This document shows positions 10,859 to 19,805 of a DNA stretch of 64,000 nucleotides, piece by piece. A model generated the notes under the pieces. That model was given only the letters and a program-made list of their open reading frames with translations, was not told where the DNA came from and searched no databases. Each line of letters begins with the position of its first letter. Positions within the stretch are counted from its first letter, which is position 1. A program made the position numbers and the translations under genes. This DNA comes from Bacillota bacterium. GTDB lineage: Bacteria; Bacillota_I; Bacilli_A; RF39; UBA660. The stretch covers positions 78,113-142,112 of the forward strand of contig QAMK01000024.1 in NCBI GenBank assembly GCA_003149915.1, given 5' to 3'.

Positions 10859-12658
10859 ATGGATCATATCAAAGAGAGAAGAGAAGTACCAAAAGAGTTT
10901 CAATGGCATTTGGAACGCATTTTTAAAACGGATGAAGAATTTCAAAAAGAAATCGAAGCAGTTCGAAAACAAATTGATGAATTTGCAAAATTAGAAGGTC
11001 ATACGACAGAAAGTGCAAAAACTTTCTATCGTTCTATTACAGCAGGAAACGAGATTGAAAGACGTTTGAATAAATTGTATACGTACGCATCTATGAAGAG
11101 TGATGAAGATGTTGCCAATACTGAAAATCAAGCCAAGAAAGAGCAAGTTGTCAATTTGTATAACTACGCAAGTAGTAAGATGTATTTCCAAACACCAGAG
11201 TTGTTAAATACAGAAAAAGAAGTAATTGAATCATTCTATCAAGCAGAACCGAAATTGTTAGAACACAAGACGAACATCGAGGAAGTGTATCGATATAAAC
11301 CACATACGCTTCCTAAGGAAGAAGAAAAACTTCTATCCAATCTAAGCAGCGCGTTTGGAAACGATGAAACAACATACGGTTATTTGACTGATTCCGACTT
11401 AGATTTTGGCACCATTCACGATGAAAATGGAGTAGAAGTGCCATTGACAGACACGAACTTCAGTATTTATATCAAATCGCCAAAAAGAGAAGTTCGGAAA
11501 GAAGCGTTTGAACGTCTTTATGAAGTATACAAACAGTTTCAAAACACGATTACTGCTACATTTAACGGTGCAATCAAACAAAATGTAGCAATGGCTCATA
11601 TTAAACATTATAAAACATCATTTGAAGCAGCTTTGTTTGGAGACGAATTAGATCCGAAAGTTTACGATACTTTGGTATCCTCCGTAAGAAATCATTTAGA
11701 TGTATTGCATGATTATTATCGCTTAAGAAAAGAAGTATTGAATTTAAAAGAATTGCATCTTTATGATGTCTATACAAATTTAGTACCAGACACCGATACG
11801 AAATATCCATTCGAAACGGCATCTCGTTTGGTACTAGATGCCTTAAAGCCACTAGGAGATGCGTACATCAACGATTTAAAGCAAGCGTTTACAGAAGGCT
11901 GGATTGATATTTATCCAAATAAAAATAAACGTGGTGGAGCATACTCTTCTGGCTCTTATGACACGATGCCTTACGTGTTGCTAAACTATCAAGATAAGTT
12001 AGATGACGTATCTACTTTAGCACACGAATTAGGCCATTCGATGCATAGTTTCTATACGAGAAAAAATCAACCATATCAATATGGCGACTACCCAATTTTT
12101 GTAGCAGAAGTTGCTAGCACGGTAAATGAACTGTTACTTGCCAAACATATGCTGAAAGTAAGTACCAACAAGAACGAACGTCTTGCTATTTTAAATCAAT
12201 TGTTAGAGTTGTTCAAAGGTACGATTTACCGTCAGGTCATGTTTGCAGAATTTGAAAAGTATGCCTACGATTTGGTGGAACAAGATGAAGTCATTACACC
12301 AGATAAGTTATGTAAGAAATATTATGAGTTGAATCAGGATTACTTCGGTAGCGATGTTGTAGTAGACAAAGAGATTGCATACGAATGGGAAAAAGTTCCA
12401 CATTTCTATTATCATTTCTACGTCTACAAGTATGCAACAGGCATTTCTGCTGCGTGCCACATCGTCGAAGGAATATTAAGTGGCGATGAAGCAAAACGGG
12501 ATGCCTATTTAAAAATGCTTGCCAATGGCTGCCGTGAAAATCCATTAAACACATTAAAAATTGCTGGTGTCGACATGACTGATAAAGAAGTTTACGAAAG
12601 TGCTATCCGCATGTTTGCCGATACAATAGAGGAGTTTCGTAACGAATTAAAATCATAG
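10859..12658 (+). CDS. pepF: Oligoendopeptidase F (M3 metallopeptidase)
   Basis: PepF is a cytoplasmic zinc peptidase that cuts short peptides. The 599-residue protein has the M3 motif LAHELGHSMHS, with the HExxH histidines near residue 389, and the downstream region FVAEVASTVNELLL that supplies the third zinc ligand. Length fits the family. AAGGAGA precedes the ATG. It lies between dnaK and dnaJ, which are adjacent in most Bacilli. Its product may help degrade peptides released during heat stress, an inference from position only. Confidence 0.93.
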   Translation: MDHIKERREVPKEFQWHLERIFKTDEEFQKEIEAVRKQIDEFAKLEGHTTESAKTFYRSITAGNEIERRLNKLYTYASMKSDEDVANTENQAKKEQVVNLYNYASSKMYFQTPELLNTEKEVIESFYQAEPKLLEHKTNIEEVYRYKPHTLPKEEEKLLSNLSSAFGNDETTYGYLTDSDLDFGTIHDENGVEVPLTDTNFSIYIKSPKREVRKEAFERLYEVYKQFQNTITATFNGAIKQNVAMAHIKHYKTSFEAALFGDELDPKVYDTLVSSVRNHLDVLHDYYRLRKEVLNLKELHLYDVYTNLVPDTDTKYPFETASRLVLDALKPLGDAYINDLKQAFTEGWIDIYPNKNKRGGAYSSGSYDTMPYVLLNYQDKLDDVSTLAHELGHSMHSFYTRKNQPYQYGDYPIFVAEVASTVNELLLAKHMLKVSTNKNERLAILNQLLELFKGTIYRQVMFAEFEKYAYDLVEQDEVITPDKLCKKYYELNQDYFGSDVVVDKEIAYEWEKVPHFYYHFYVYKYATGISAACHIVEGILSGDEAKRDAYLKMLANGCRENPLNTLKIAGVDMTDKEVYESAIRMFADTIEEFRNELKS

Positions 12659-12677
12659 AGAAGTAAGGTGACAAATT

Positions 12678-13808
12678 ATGAATAATAAAGATTATTATGC
12701 CACGTTAGGAGTGTCGAAAGATGCTTCTGCAGATGAGATTAAAAGTGCCTACCGAAAGTTAGCCAAAAAATATCACCCAGATATTTCCAAGGAACCAGAT
12801 GCTGAAGCAAAGTTTAAAGAAGTTCAAGAAGCATATTCCATTTTAGGAGATGAAACCAAACGTCGCCAATACGATCAATTTGGTTCTGCAGCATTCCAAA
12901 ATGGTGGTGCTGGGCCATCTTCTTATGGTGGTTACTCATCTGGTTTCAGCGGTTTTGATGACGTCGATTTAGGCGATATCTTCGGCAGCATGTTCGGTGG
13001 TGGCTTCGGTTTCGGTGGCGGAAGAAGTAGTAGCCGTGCTCAAAAAGGAAACGATACACTAGTCAAGATGAAACTTTCTTTTGAAGAAGCCGTATACGGA
13101 ACAGAGAAAGATCTAAAAGTCGATGTCACAGAAGAATGTGAAGACTGCGATGGCAAAGGTGGAACCGGCGAACAAACTTGTTCAAGATGCCATGGCAGCG
13201 GTACAATTACGACAGAGCAACATACGATTTTAGGTTCGTTCTTATCGAAATCAACCTGTCCTGAATGTAACGGCAAAGGAAAAACGTATGCCAAGACTTG
13301 TAGTACTTGCCGTGGTACAGGAAGAATTAAAAAGACGAAGACATTATCCGTTACCATTCCAAAAGGAGTCGATACCGGAAATCGCTTAAGACTTCCTGGC
13401 AAAGGCTCTGCAGGTATCAACGGTGGTCCAAACGGCGACCTATATATCGAATTTACCGTAGGAGAACACGAGTTATTTGAACGAGATGGCGACGATATTT
13501 ATCTAGATATTCCAATCACGATTCCAGAAGCCATCTTAGGATGTAAGAAAGTAATCCCAACTCTTTATGGAAACGTGAAAGTGACAATCCCAGCCGGAAG
13601 CTCTACTGGCGATAAACAGAGAATTCGCGGTAAAGGAATCGATAACCAAGGAGCACGCCGAAAAGGCGATATGTACATTGTCATAGATGTTCAAATTCCT
13701 GAGAAGTTAACCAAAGAACAAAAACGTTTAATTGAACAGTTAAACGACACCGTTCTAACGAGCAGTAAAATCAATAAATTCAATCGTTATGTAGAAGAAC
13801 ACGAGTAA
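12678..13808 (+). CDS. dnaJ: Chaperone DnaJ (Hsp40, class I)
   Basis: DnaJ delivers substrates to DnaK and stimulates its ATPase. The 376-residue protein has the J-domain with the HPD motif (KKYHPDIS) near residue 32, a Gly/Phe/Ser-rich linker, four CxxCxGxG zinc-binding repeats (CEDCDGKG, CSRCHGSG, CPECNGKG, CSTCRGTG) and two C-terminal substrate-binding domains. The gene follows pepF by 19 bases with AAGGTGA before the ATG and ends in a terminator, closing the heat-shock operon. Confidence 0.97.
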   Translation: MNNKDYYATLGVSKDASADEIKSAYRKLAKKYHPDISKEPDAEAKFKEVQEAYSILGDETKRRQYDQFGSAAFQNGGAGPSSYGGYSSGFSGFDDVDLGDIFGSMFGGGFGFGGGRSSSRAQKGNDTLVKMKLSFEEAVYGTEKDLKVDVTEECEDCDGKGGTGEQTCSRCHGSGTITTEQHTILGSFLSKSTCPECNGKGKTYAKTCSTCRGTGRIKKTKTLSVTIPKGVDTGNRLRLPGKGSAGINGGPNGDLYIEFTVGEHELFERDGDDIYLDIPITIPEAILGCKKVIPTLYGNVKVTIPAGSSTGDKQRIRGKGIDNQGARRKGDMYIVIDVQIPEKLTKEQKRLIEQLNDTVLTSSKINKFNRYVEEHE

Positions 13809-13823
13809 TCGTGCTCTTTTTTT
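13797..13823 (+). terminator. Terminator of the hrcA-dnaJ operon
   Basis: GAACACGA (13797-13804) pairs with TCGTGCTC (13809-13816) with one mismatch around a GTAA loop, then seven T residues. The stop codon of dnaJ lies in the loop. Confidence 0.85.
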
Positions 13824-13831
13824 GATTTGTT

Positions 13832-13860
13832 TAGACAAAAGAAGAAAATATTGATACAAT
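13832..13860 (+). promoter_or_regulatory. Promoter of the tandem paralogue pair
   Basis: TAGACA (13832-13837), a 17-base spacer and TACAAT (13855-13860), with an extended -10 (TG one base before TACAAT). Confidence 0.65.
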
Positions 13861-13883
13861 AGATAGCAAAAGGAAAGATGCCT

Positions 13884-15932
13884 ATGAACAAGCAACTAGA
13901 AGCGGAGTACCTATCATACTTGCAGGAACATTTAGAAATCACGCCCTATCATGCCGTACAAGGGAATTATTACGAATATGAAATGGGAGATAATATATTA
14001 TTTCAACCAAGTCCTCGGTATATCAACGACAGCAGTGTCTTAACAGAGTATAAACTTTTCTTACAAGAACTTGGCACATTTGATGAAACAGGTCTTGCTC
14101 CTGCCATCGATAGTATAGGAAGAAGTGGTTATATCGATTTAGCAGGAATGTTTTTTACAGAAGATGAATTAAAGAAAGCGGAACAAAGTCAAAACTATAT
14201 CCGTTTTGCCTCGGGTGCAAGAGCATCCATTGGCGATAAACCATTGCTGTTCTTAACCAATTTCGAAAAAGAGATGAGTAAAGCTTGTCAAACAATTGTG
14301 CAAGAAGATTTGCTTGGCGAAGATGAATTTGATTTATCTGGAAACCCAGAAAACAACGTTCCCGAGCATACCCATCTATTACCAAATCCAAAAACTGGCA
14401 AAAGATATTTAGTAACGAAATACGGAAGTATCGTTTATGAGAGTAAAAACGAATTTGCAATTCGTGGAGATATGATTTTTGAAAAACCAAACGATGTTGC
14501 AGAAACAGATTCTCGTTGTTCTAAATTTTTATATCGACGATTAGATGGACGGTGCTATTTTTCCCATCCCGTAAAAAAATATTTAGGTGGACGTAGTAAA
14601 ATGTGGTACGAACCATTTCAAAGTATTTGGAAAGACCAATATAACAAAATTTACTGTTCGACTACTTGTGATGGCTTCAATATAGTAATTCATAACTTTT
14701 CAAAAGATAAAATTCAAGATTTATTTAAAAATCATCAGAATTTCGGGAATCAGTATTTGCTTTATCTAGAGAAAGGAATGGTAAATAAACCAATTCAATT
14801 ACATCCAAGAGAGGAACAAAATAATAAAGAAGAATTTGGGAAAGAATATGTATCCAAAGATGGCACTTTATATTCCCATCAAATCAAGACTGGAGATTGG
14901 AATTTTAAAGTAACTGTAGCAAAGCCTTTAGATAAACCCATTCCTTGGACATCGCAATACTTATACGGAAGTAGTAACACAAAAGTTGCAGTGTATGCAA
15001 AAAGGCATAAATTATACATAAGACTGCAAGAAGGAATGTATCATCAAAATGATTCCAAAAGAATGATTACAAGAGATTTAGGACAAGCCAACCGATTGGT
15101 CATCGTTAACGACGGAAAAGGAAAAAATGGATTACCAATCTATATAACGGATACACACTCCACCTTTTTCATCAACGGTACCTGGGTAGATGTGGCAAAC
15201 GAATTATTTGGTATTCATTCGTTTGATATGCCAAACGAAGCATTTCTCTCTTGTTTTCCTTCTCCATATGTTCATGTCATGAGTTTTACGGAGTTTTTAA
15301 AATACCGTAAGACAGAAGAGTATCACACAAAACAAAAGCAAAGAATGCTAGAACAAGAAACACAAGAGTTATTAACAGCAGCAGAGGAAGAAAGCTCTAA
15401 GCAAGATCATTCTTCGGTTCCAACCGAGATGCAAATAGAAAGCAAAACGAATGACGAATTGAAAATCATGCTCGCTAAAAAAATTGAAGAGTTGGAAAGC
15501 ATTTTAAATCAAATGAGTACCTTAGAACAAGAATTAAAAAGAAGAAATACAGCAGCACCAAAAAAGATAACCATTAGTGATGACAAACTCTTTATTCCCG
15601 TAGGAGATCACTTAGAAATTTTGCCTTGGTTTTTAGAACATAATTTATTACCAATTATTAATTTGAGCGGTGCTTCTTTTAACAATGTCAAAGTATCAGG
15701 AATCGACTTTTCGGGAACAAATGCAAATATGAATCCACAAACAGTGTATCAGAAAGATATGAGCCACGGTATCTATGACGGATTAAACTTCACGATGAAA
15801 AGCTTTGAAGGAGTAAACATTGACGGAGCATCATTTGAAGGATGCATCATGGATTTTGTGAAAGATGACCCATTGAAACATATTTCACAAGGAGGTCCGC
15901 CACATTCGATTTTGAAAAAGAAAGGAAAATAA
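13884..15932 (+). CDS. Large unrecognised protein, paralogue A, pentapeptide-like C-terminus
   Basis: I do not recognise this ~682-residue protein. It has no signal peptide and no membrane segment. Residues to about 200 are very similar to the next gene (FFTE.EL..AEQSQNYIRFASGA; GEDEFDLSGNPEN; KTGK.Y.VTKYGSI). The middle (about 210-490) diverges. A predicted coiled coil (DELKIMLAKKIEELESILNQ) precedes a conserved ~110-residue end with loosely repeated blocks such as GIDFSGTNAN and GASFEGC, resembling pentapeptide-repeat beta-helix turns. ATG 13884 is preferred over 13878 because AAAGGAAAG sits at a better distance. It is co-transcribed with paralogue B, two bases downstream. Confidence 0.7.
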   Translation: MNKQLEAEYLSYLQEHLEITPYHAVQGNYYEYEMGDNILFQPSPRYINDSSVLTEYKLFLQELGTFDETGLAPAIDSIGRSGYIDLAGMFFTEDELKKAEQSQNYIRFASGARASIGDKPLLFLTNFEKEMSKACQTIVQEDLLGEDEFDLSGNPENNVPEHTHLLPNPKTGKRYLVTKYGSIVYESKNEFAIRGDMIFEKPNDVAETDSRCSKFLYRRLDGRCYFSHPVKKYLGGRSKMWYEPFQSIWKDQYNKIYCSTTCDGFNIVIHNFSKDKIQDLFKNHQNFGNQYLLYLEKGMVNKPIQLHPREEQNNKEEFGKEYVSKDGTLYSHQIKTGDWNFKVTVAKPLDKPIPWTSQYLYGSSNTKVAVYAKRHKLYIRLQEGMYHQNDSKRMITRDLGQANRLVIVNDGKGKNGLPIYITDTHSTFFINGTWVDVANELFGIHSFDMPNEAFLSCFPSPYVHVMSFTEFLKYRKTEEYHTKQKQRMLEQETQELLTAAEEESSKQDHSSVPTEMQIESKTNDELKIMLAKKIEELESILNQMSTLEQELKRRNTAAPKKITISDDKLFIPVGDHLEILPWFLEHNLLPIINLSGASFNNVKVSGIDFSGTNANMNPQTVYQKDMSHGIYDGLNFTMKSFEGVNIDGASFEGCIMDFVKDDPLKHISQGGPPHSILKKKGK

Positions 15933-15934
15933 AA

Positions 15935-17788
15935 ATGGTGAAAACATTAGAAGAACAATACATAGATTATTTACATTCCGTCTTGGATATTCAAAGATGG
16001 CGTTGTACAGAAGTGAATCACTATAACTATCAATATGGCGATATCAGAAGCTTTTTTCGGACGGATTTAAAGTTGAAATCACTATCCGCATTTGATGGGA
16101 ATGGGTTAGCAGAAGCAGTCGATGTTAGAGGTAGAAAAGGATATATTGATTTAACTGGTAAATTTTTTACAGAAGAAGAGTTAAAGGAAGCTGAACAAAG
16201 TCAAAATTATATTCGCTTCGCATCTGGTGCCAAATCTTCTCAAAATGGGGAACCATTACTATATTTAACCAACTTTGAAACCGAAATGGATAAAGCTTGT
16301 ACACAGTATCAAGATTCGAATCTAATTGGGGAAGATGAATTTGATTTATCGGGAAATCCCGAAAACGATGTCCCACCGAACACCCATTTATTGCCTAGTC
16401 CTAAGACAGGGAAATGGTATGTTGTCACAAAATACGGAAGTATTTTTCTAGAAAGCAGCCAAGAAATTGCTACTCGTGGCGGAATCTTTCTCTTGCGACC
16501 AAACAAACAGAACCCAGCTTTTAGAATCTGCGATATGACTGGACAGCAAAAGGTAAGCAGTTACAATGATGGTGATGTGACGTATTTAGGTGGTTACAGT
16601 AAGAACTGGGATCAACCGTTTCGCAGTCTATTTTGGTATAATGCATCGGATTCCTACTGTGTTTATTCGTATTATGATACTGCTCTTGCACTGGCACCAA
16701 GCGAGATACAAGATGAAGAAAAAGTGAAAGAAGCATTAAAACCAACTAAAATAAATCGATTCTTCTTTTCTAAGTATTATTGGGATGCCAACAAAAGTAT
16801 TACGGATACTGTGAAAGTGAATAATTATCAAACAGAATATTTATACGTATCGGAATCGGGCGAAACAAGAAGGCCTGAGAGAGGCTCTACCTATCATTTT
16901 CAGAGCTTAAAAAACATCAATCCAACATGGCTTGCAAAAGACCTATTTTTTAGACGAGAACCAAGAATAGAATTTTATTCTTCGATGCGACACTTTTATT
17001 TTTATAAAAGCGGTGTTGTAGATAAGTTTCGTCTACCAGATGATACGAAAAATGTATCCGTCTCTTTAGAAGACGAAGCAGCAGTGCCATTTTTAATAAC
17101 AGATACGGATTCTTATTATAATTTGAATGGCCAATTATTCGTTTTAAACAATGACCTTTTAGGTGTCGATTCTGAAAAGAACCCAGAAGAAGAAATTGTT
17201 TTAATGATAAAAAAAGACAAGAACCTGGATATTATTCCATTTTTTAAATTTACAGGCTTTGAAAGTAACGAACCAGAAGAAGAGGAGTTACCACTACTAG
17301 AACAAATTCAGAAACAAACAGATGATGAGTTAAAACTATCTCTAGCAGAAAAATTAGCGGAACTAGAGAGACTTTTAGGAGAAATAAGAATATACCGTGA
17401 GACATTAGCGAGTAGAAACATCAAGTCTCCGAAACGCACGACAGTAAGTGATGATCAATTATTTATTCAAGTTGGAGATCATTTAGAGATTCTACCTTGG
17501 TATCTTGAAAATGAATTGTTGCCAGTTATCAATTTGAGTAGTAATTCATTTGATAATGTCAAAGTATCAGAAATCGATTTTACCGGTACCAATGCCAACA
17601 TTGATCCCCAAACGGTATATAACAAAGATATGAGTCATGGTATTTATGACGGCTTAAATTTCACGATGAAAAGTTTCGATGGAGTAAATACCGACGATGC
17701 ATCGTTTGAAGGATGTGTTATGGACTTTGCTAAAAATACTCCGCAAACGAGGAAGAAAAGTGATAATTCATTTCAAAAAAAGATTTGA
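15935..17788 (+). CDS. Large unrecognised protein, paralogue B
   Basis: This 617-residue protein is a tandem duplicate of the preceding gene: same N-terminal domain, same coiled coil (DELKLSLAEKLAELERLLGE) and same C-terminal pentapeptide-like block (EIDFTGTNAN, DASFEGC). Both end blocks are conserved, also at the DNA level, while the central ~270 residues share little beyond LGG.SK.W..PF.S. That pattern suggests a conserved scaffold carrying a variable, perhaps target-facing, core. No catalytic motif or secretion signal is evident. Function is unknown. The ribosome binding site AAAGGAAAA lies inside the end of paralogue A. Its stop TGA is part of a terminator. Confidence 0.7.
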   Translation: MVKTLEEQYIDYLHSVLDIQRWRCTEVNHYNYQYGDIRSFFRTDLKLKSLSAFDGNGLAEAVDVRGRKGYIDLTGKFFTEEELKEAEQSQNYIRFASGAKSSQNGEPLLYLTNFETEMDKACTQYQDSNLIGEDEFDLSGNPENDVPPNTHLLPSPKTGKWYVVTKYGSIFLESSQEIATRGGIFLLRPNKQNPAFRICDMTGQQKVSSYNDGDVTYLGGYSKNWDQPFRSLFWYNASDSYCVYSYYDTALALAPSEIQDEEKVKEALKPTKINRFFFSKYYWDANKSITDTVKVNNYQTEYLYVSESGETRRPERGSTYHFQSLKNINPTWLAKDLFFRREPRIEFYSSMRHFYFYKSGVVDKFRLPDDTKNVSVSLEDEAAVPFLITDTDSYYNLNGQLFVLNNDLLGVDSEKNPEEEIVLMIKKDKNLDIIPFFKFTGFESNEPEEEELPLLEQIQKQTDDELKLSLAEKLAELERLLGEIRIYRETLASRNIKSPKRTTVSDDQLFIQVGDHLEILPWYLENELLPVINLSSNSFDNVKVSEIDFTGTNANIDPQTVYNKDMSHGIYDGLNFTMKSFDGVNTDDASFEGCVMDFAKNTPQTRKKSDNSFQKKI

Positions 17789-17811
17789 CGTTGACAAGAC
17801 GTCATTTTTTT
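17786..17811 (+). terminator. Terminator of the paralogue pair, overlapping the next promoter
   Basis: TGACGT (17786-17791) pairs with ACGTCA (17799-17804), followed by seven T residues. The same bases supply the -35 and spacer of the promoter at 17791-17819. Confidence 0.75.
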
Positions 17812-17819
17812 GATACACT
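17791..17819 (+). promoter_or_regulatory. Promoter of the attenuator leader and ABC exporter
   Basis: TTGACA (17791-17796), a 17-base spacer and TACACT (17814-17819) with an extended -10 TG. The -35 is a consensus match. Transcription would start near 17826, upstream of the leader peptide. Confidence 0.75.
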
Positions 17820-17851
17820 GAATGCAAATTTAGAAGAAAGGAGTGGAGATT

Positions 17852-17932
17852 ATGAAAATTTGGAGAAACAATCAAAAGATGAGCAGTAGCAGTGGAACAA
17901 GGATAATTTCCACGTCTTTTTGGTATCGATAA
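17852..17932 (+). CDS. 26-residue leader peptide of an attenuator
   Basis: A short reading frame with a strong AAAGGAGTGG binding site encodes a 26-residue peptide. It begins MKIWRNNQKM, continues with four consecutive Ser codons, and ends in FWYR. The stop lies 12 bases before a terminator hairpin. The Ser codons contain CAGTAGC (17884-17890), the exact complement of the 5' arm of that terminator, so ribosome position on this frame would decide between terminator and antiterminator. This is the layout of ribosome-mediated attenuation, as known for bmrB-bmrCD in B. subtilis. An alternative is that the Ser/Thr-rich peptide is itself an exported product. Confidence 0.65.
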   Translation: MKIWRNNQKMSSSSGTRIISTSFWYR

Positions 17933-17956
17933 GAGAAAAAGAGAAAAGCTACTGTT
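17882..17956 (+). promoter_or_regulatory. Predicted antiterminator pairing
   Basis: Bases 17882-17890 (AGCAGTAGC) can pair with 17948-17956 (GCTACTGTT) over nine positions, one of them G-U. This would sequester the 5' arm of the terminator at 17944-17970. A separate local hairpin, GTGGAA (17892-17897) with TTCCAC (17908-17913), lies between them inside the leader peptide frame. Confidence 0.55.
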
Positions 17957-17970
17957 ACAGTAGTTTTTTT
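17944..17970 (+). terminator. Attenuator terminator upstream of the ABC exporter
   Basis: CTACTG (17949-17954) pairs with CAGTAG (17958-17963) around TTA, extended by a G-T pair and AAAA-TTTT, and followed by seven T residues. It lies between promoter and exporter gene, so it must be bypassed for expression. Confidence 0.8.
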
Positions 17971-17993
17971 CATGAAGGAAAGGAAGTGATAAA

Positions 17994-19730
17994 ATGAAAA
18001 AACTAAAACATTTTAAAATATTTTGGGATTACATCAAAGAAGATAAATTCAAACTATTCTTATACATTTTACTAGTTGCACTTTCTTATTTGCCAGCCCT
18101 GATTGCCGTTTATTTATGGGGTGTAGCAGTAGAATCGTTGACGTCTCAAAACTTTAGTAACTTTGTACTATATCTTGCTTTATATGAAGGAATTTACATC
18201 GTTTTGTATACGTTTTTACAAATTCCGAGAGATTATTTATACACATACTTTGAAATTAAGTTCACTAAAAACGTAAGTAAAGATTTATATCGTAAGATGG
18301 ATAAGTTACCGGCGATTGCTTTCGAAGATATCGGTGTTGGAGAATGGATAAACCGTTTATATACGGATCCGGATCGGGTAATGGAATTGCTTTCTAAGAT
18401 GGTGCGACTGATCTGTCGTGCGGTTGTCGTCTTAGTAGTAATTGTAATTGCAATTAGAGTATCTTGGATCTTATTTGCAGAAATCATGCTATTAGCATTC
18501 TTTATGGGATTCATTTCTACGAAATTCTTTCCAAGAATCAAAAAGAGTCAAGAAGCAATCAAAAAAGAAAGCGATGCTTACGTTAAAGTTGCAACGGAAA
18601 ATATGACTGGAATCCGAGAGATTAAATCATTAGGTATCGCCAAAACAATCGAAAAGAACATTTCTAATGTAATTGATCGCTTATTTGGAAATACCGAACG
18701 TGTTCGAAAATACGAAAGATGGTACTACGCATTTAACAATCTTGCATACTTTTCTATCCAGTTTTTGATATTGTACACGACTGGTAAGTTGTTCTTTGAT
18801 GGCGCGATTTCTCTAAGTATCTTCTTAATGATTGAGTCCTATATTTGGCGAATCGACGAAGTAGTAGAAAGTATCAGTGACTTTGGTGTCAGTTTCAATA
18901 AAGTAACGGTTTCTCTAAAAAGAATTGGTGAGATTTTAAACAACGATTTATATCAAGATGAGAAATTCGGCAATGTTACTTTGACGAATCCAAAAGGCAT
19001 CATCGAATTTAAAGATGTTAAATTTAAATATACTGAAAAAGAACAGTATACGTTAAAGGGATTAAATATGACCGTTGAGCCCAATAAAAAGATTGCTGTC
19101 GTTGGTCGTAGTGGAAATGGAAAAAGTACGATATTCAATCTATTACTACGTTATTTTGATACTACGGAAGGAACTGTCACAATCGATGGTATCAATATAC
19201 AAGATTTAACGGAATCCTCTCTTCGTAACAACATATCGATTATTAGACAGAGCCCATTCTTATTCAATCTGACAATTTTAGAAAATTTTCGTTTAGTAAA
19301 AGAAGATGTCACACTAGAAGAAGTACGAAATGTCTGCAAAAGAGCATACATCGATGATTATATCATGAGCCTTCCGAATCAGTATGACACAGTAATTGGT
19401 GAAGGCGGAATCAATCTATCTGGTGGCCAAAAACAACGGATTGCCATTGCCAGAACATTACTATTAAACACCAAAATTATTTTATTTGACGAAGCCACAT
19501 CCGCTTTAGATAATGAGTCCCAAGAATACATCAAAAAGACGATTGATGACTTAGTGAAAGATCATACGATTGTCATTGTTGCACATCGTTTATCAACAAT
19601 TGTCGATGCTGACACCATTCACGTAATAGAGAAGGGAAAACTAGTGGGAAGCGGTACTCACAAACAATTGTTAAAGAATTGCAAACCATATCAAAACTTA
19701 TATACAGCTGAATCAGAGGCATCTGAATAA
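17994..19730 (+). CDS. ABC exporter half-transporter (membrane domain plus ATPase)
   Basis: A 578-residue exporter of the multidrug/peptide ABC class (B-type fold). Residues 1-310 hold six membrane helices; the ATPase follows with Walker A GRSGNGKST (about 369-377), signature LSGGQ, Walker B IILFDEATSALD and the H-loop in VAHRLST. It would act as a homodimer in the cytoplasmic membrane. AAAGGAAGTGAT precedes the ATG. The upstream leader peptide and terminator suggest it is induced when translation of the leader is disturbed, the pattern of several antibiotic-responsive exporters. The substrate cannot be read from sequence. Confidence 0.85.
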   Translation: MKKLKHFKIFWDYIKEDKFKLFLYILLVALSYLPALIAVYLWGVAVESLTSQNFSNFVLYLALYEGIYIVLYTFLQIPRDYLYTYFEIKFTKNVSKDLYRKMDKLPAIAFEDIGVGEWINRLYTDPDRVMELLSKMVRLICRAVVVLVVIVIAIRVSWILFAEIMLLAFFMGFISTKFFPRIKKSQEAIKKESDAYVKVATENMTGIREIKSLGIAKTIEKNISNVIDRLFGNTERVRKYERWYYAFNNLAYFSIQFLILYTTGKLFFDGAISLSIFLMIESYIWRIDEVVESISDFGVSFNKVTVSLKRIGEILNNDLYQDEKFGNVTLTNPKGIIEFKDVKFKYTEKEQYTLKGLNMTVEPNKKIAVVGRSGNGKSTIFNLLLRYFDTTEGTVTIDGINIQDLTESSLRNNISIIRQSPFLFNLTILENFRLVKEDVTLEEVRNVCKRAYIDDYIMSLPNQYDTVIGEGGINLSGGQKQRIAIARTLLLNTKIILFDEATSALDNESQEYIKKTIDDLVKDHTIVIVAHRLSTIVDADTIHVIEKGKLVGSGTHKQLLKNCKPYQNLYTAESEASE

Positions 19731-19764
19731 CCAAAATTATATATTTTCATAGCTAAAATGAGCA

Positions 19765-19782
19765 CGTTATGATATAATAACG
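19765..19782 (+). promoter_or_regulatory. Extended -10 promoter with overlapping inverted repeat
   Basis: TGATATAAT (19770-19778) is an extended -10 for the downstream kinase-fold gene. It is embedded in the dyad CGTTAT-GATATA-ATAACG, which could be an operator. Confidence 0.45.
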
Positions 19783-19805
19783 CCAATTAAAAAGGGTGTG
19801 GTGAT

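Noticed and set aside
17852..17932. Leader peptide read as a modified-peptide (RiPP) precursor
   Set aside because: The Ser/Thr-rich sequence and nearby exporter invite this, but no modifying enzyme, leader/core boundary or protease domain is seen, and the terminator/antiterminator pairing explains the frame better.
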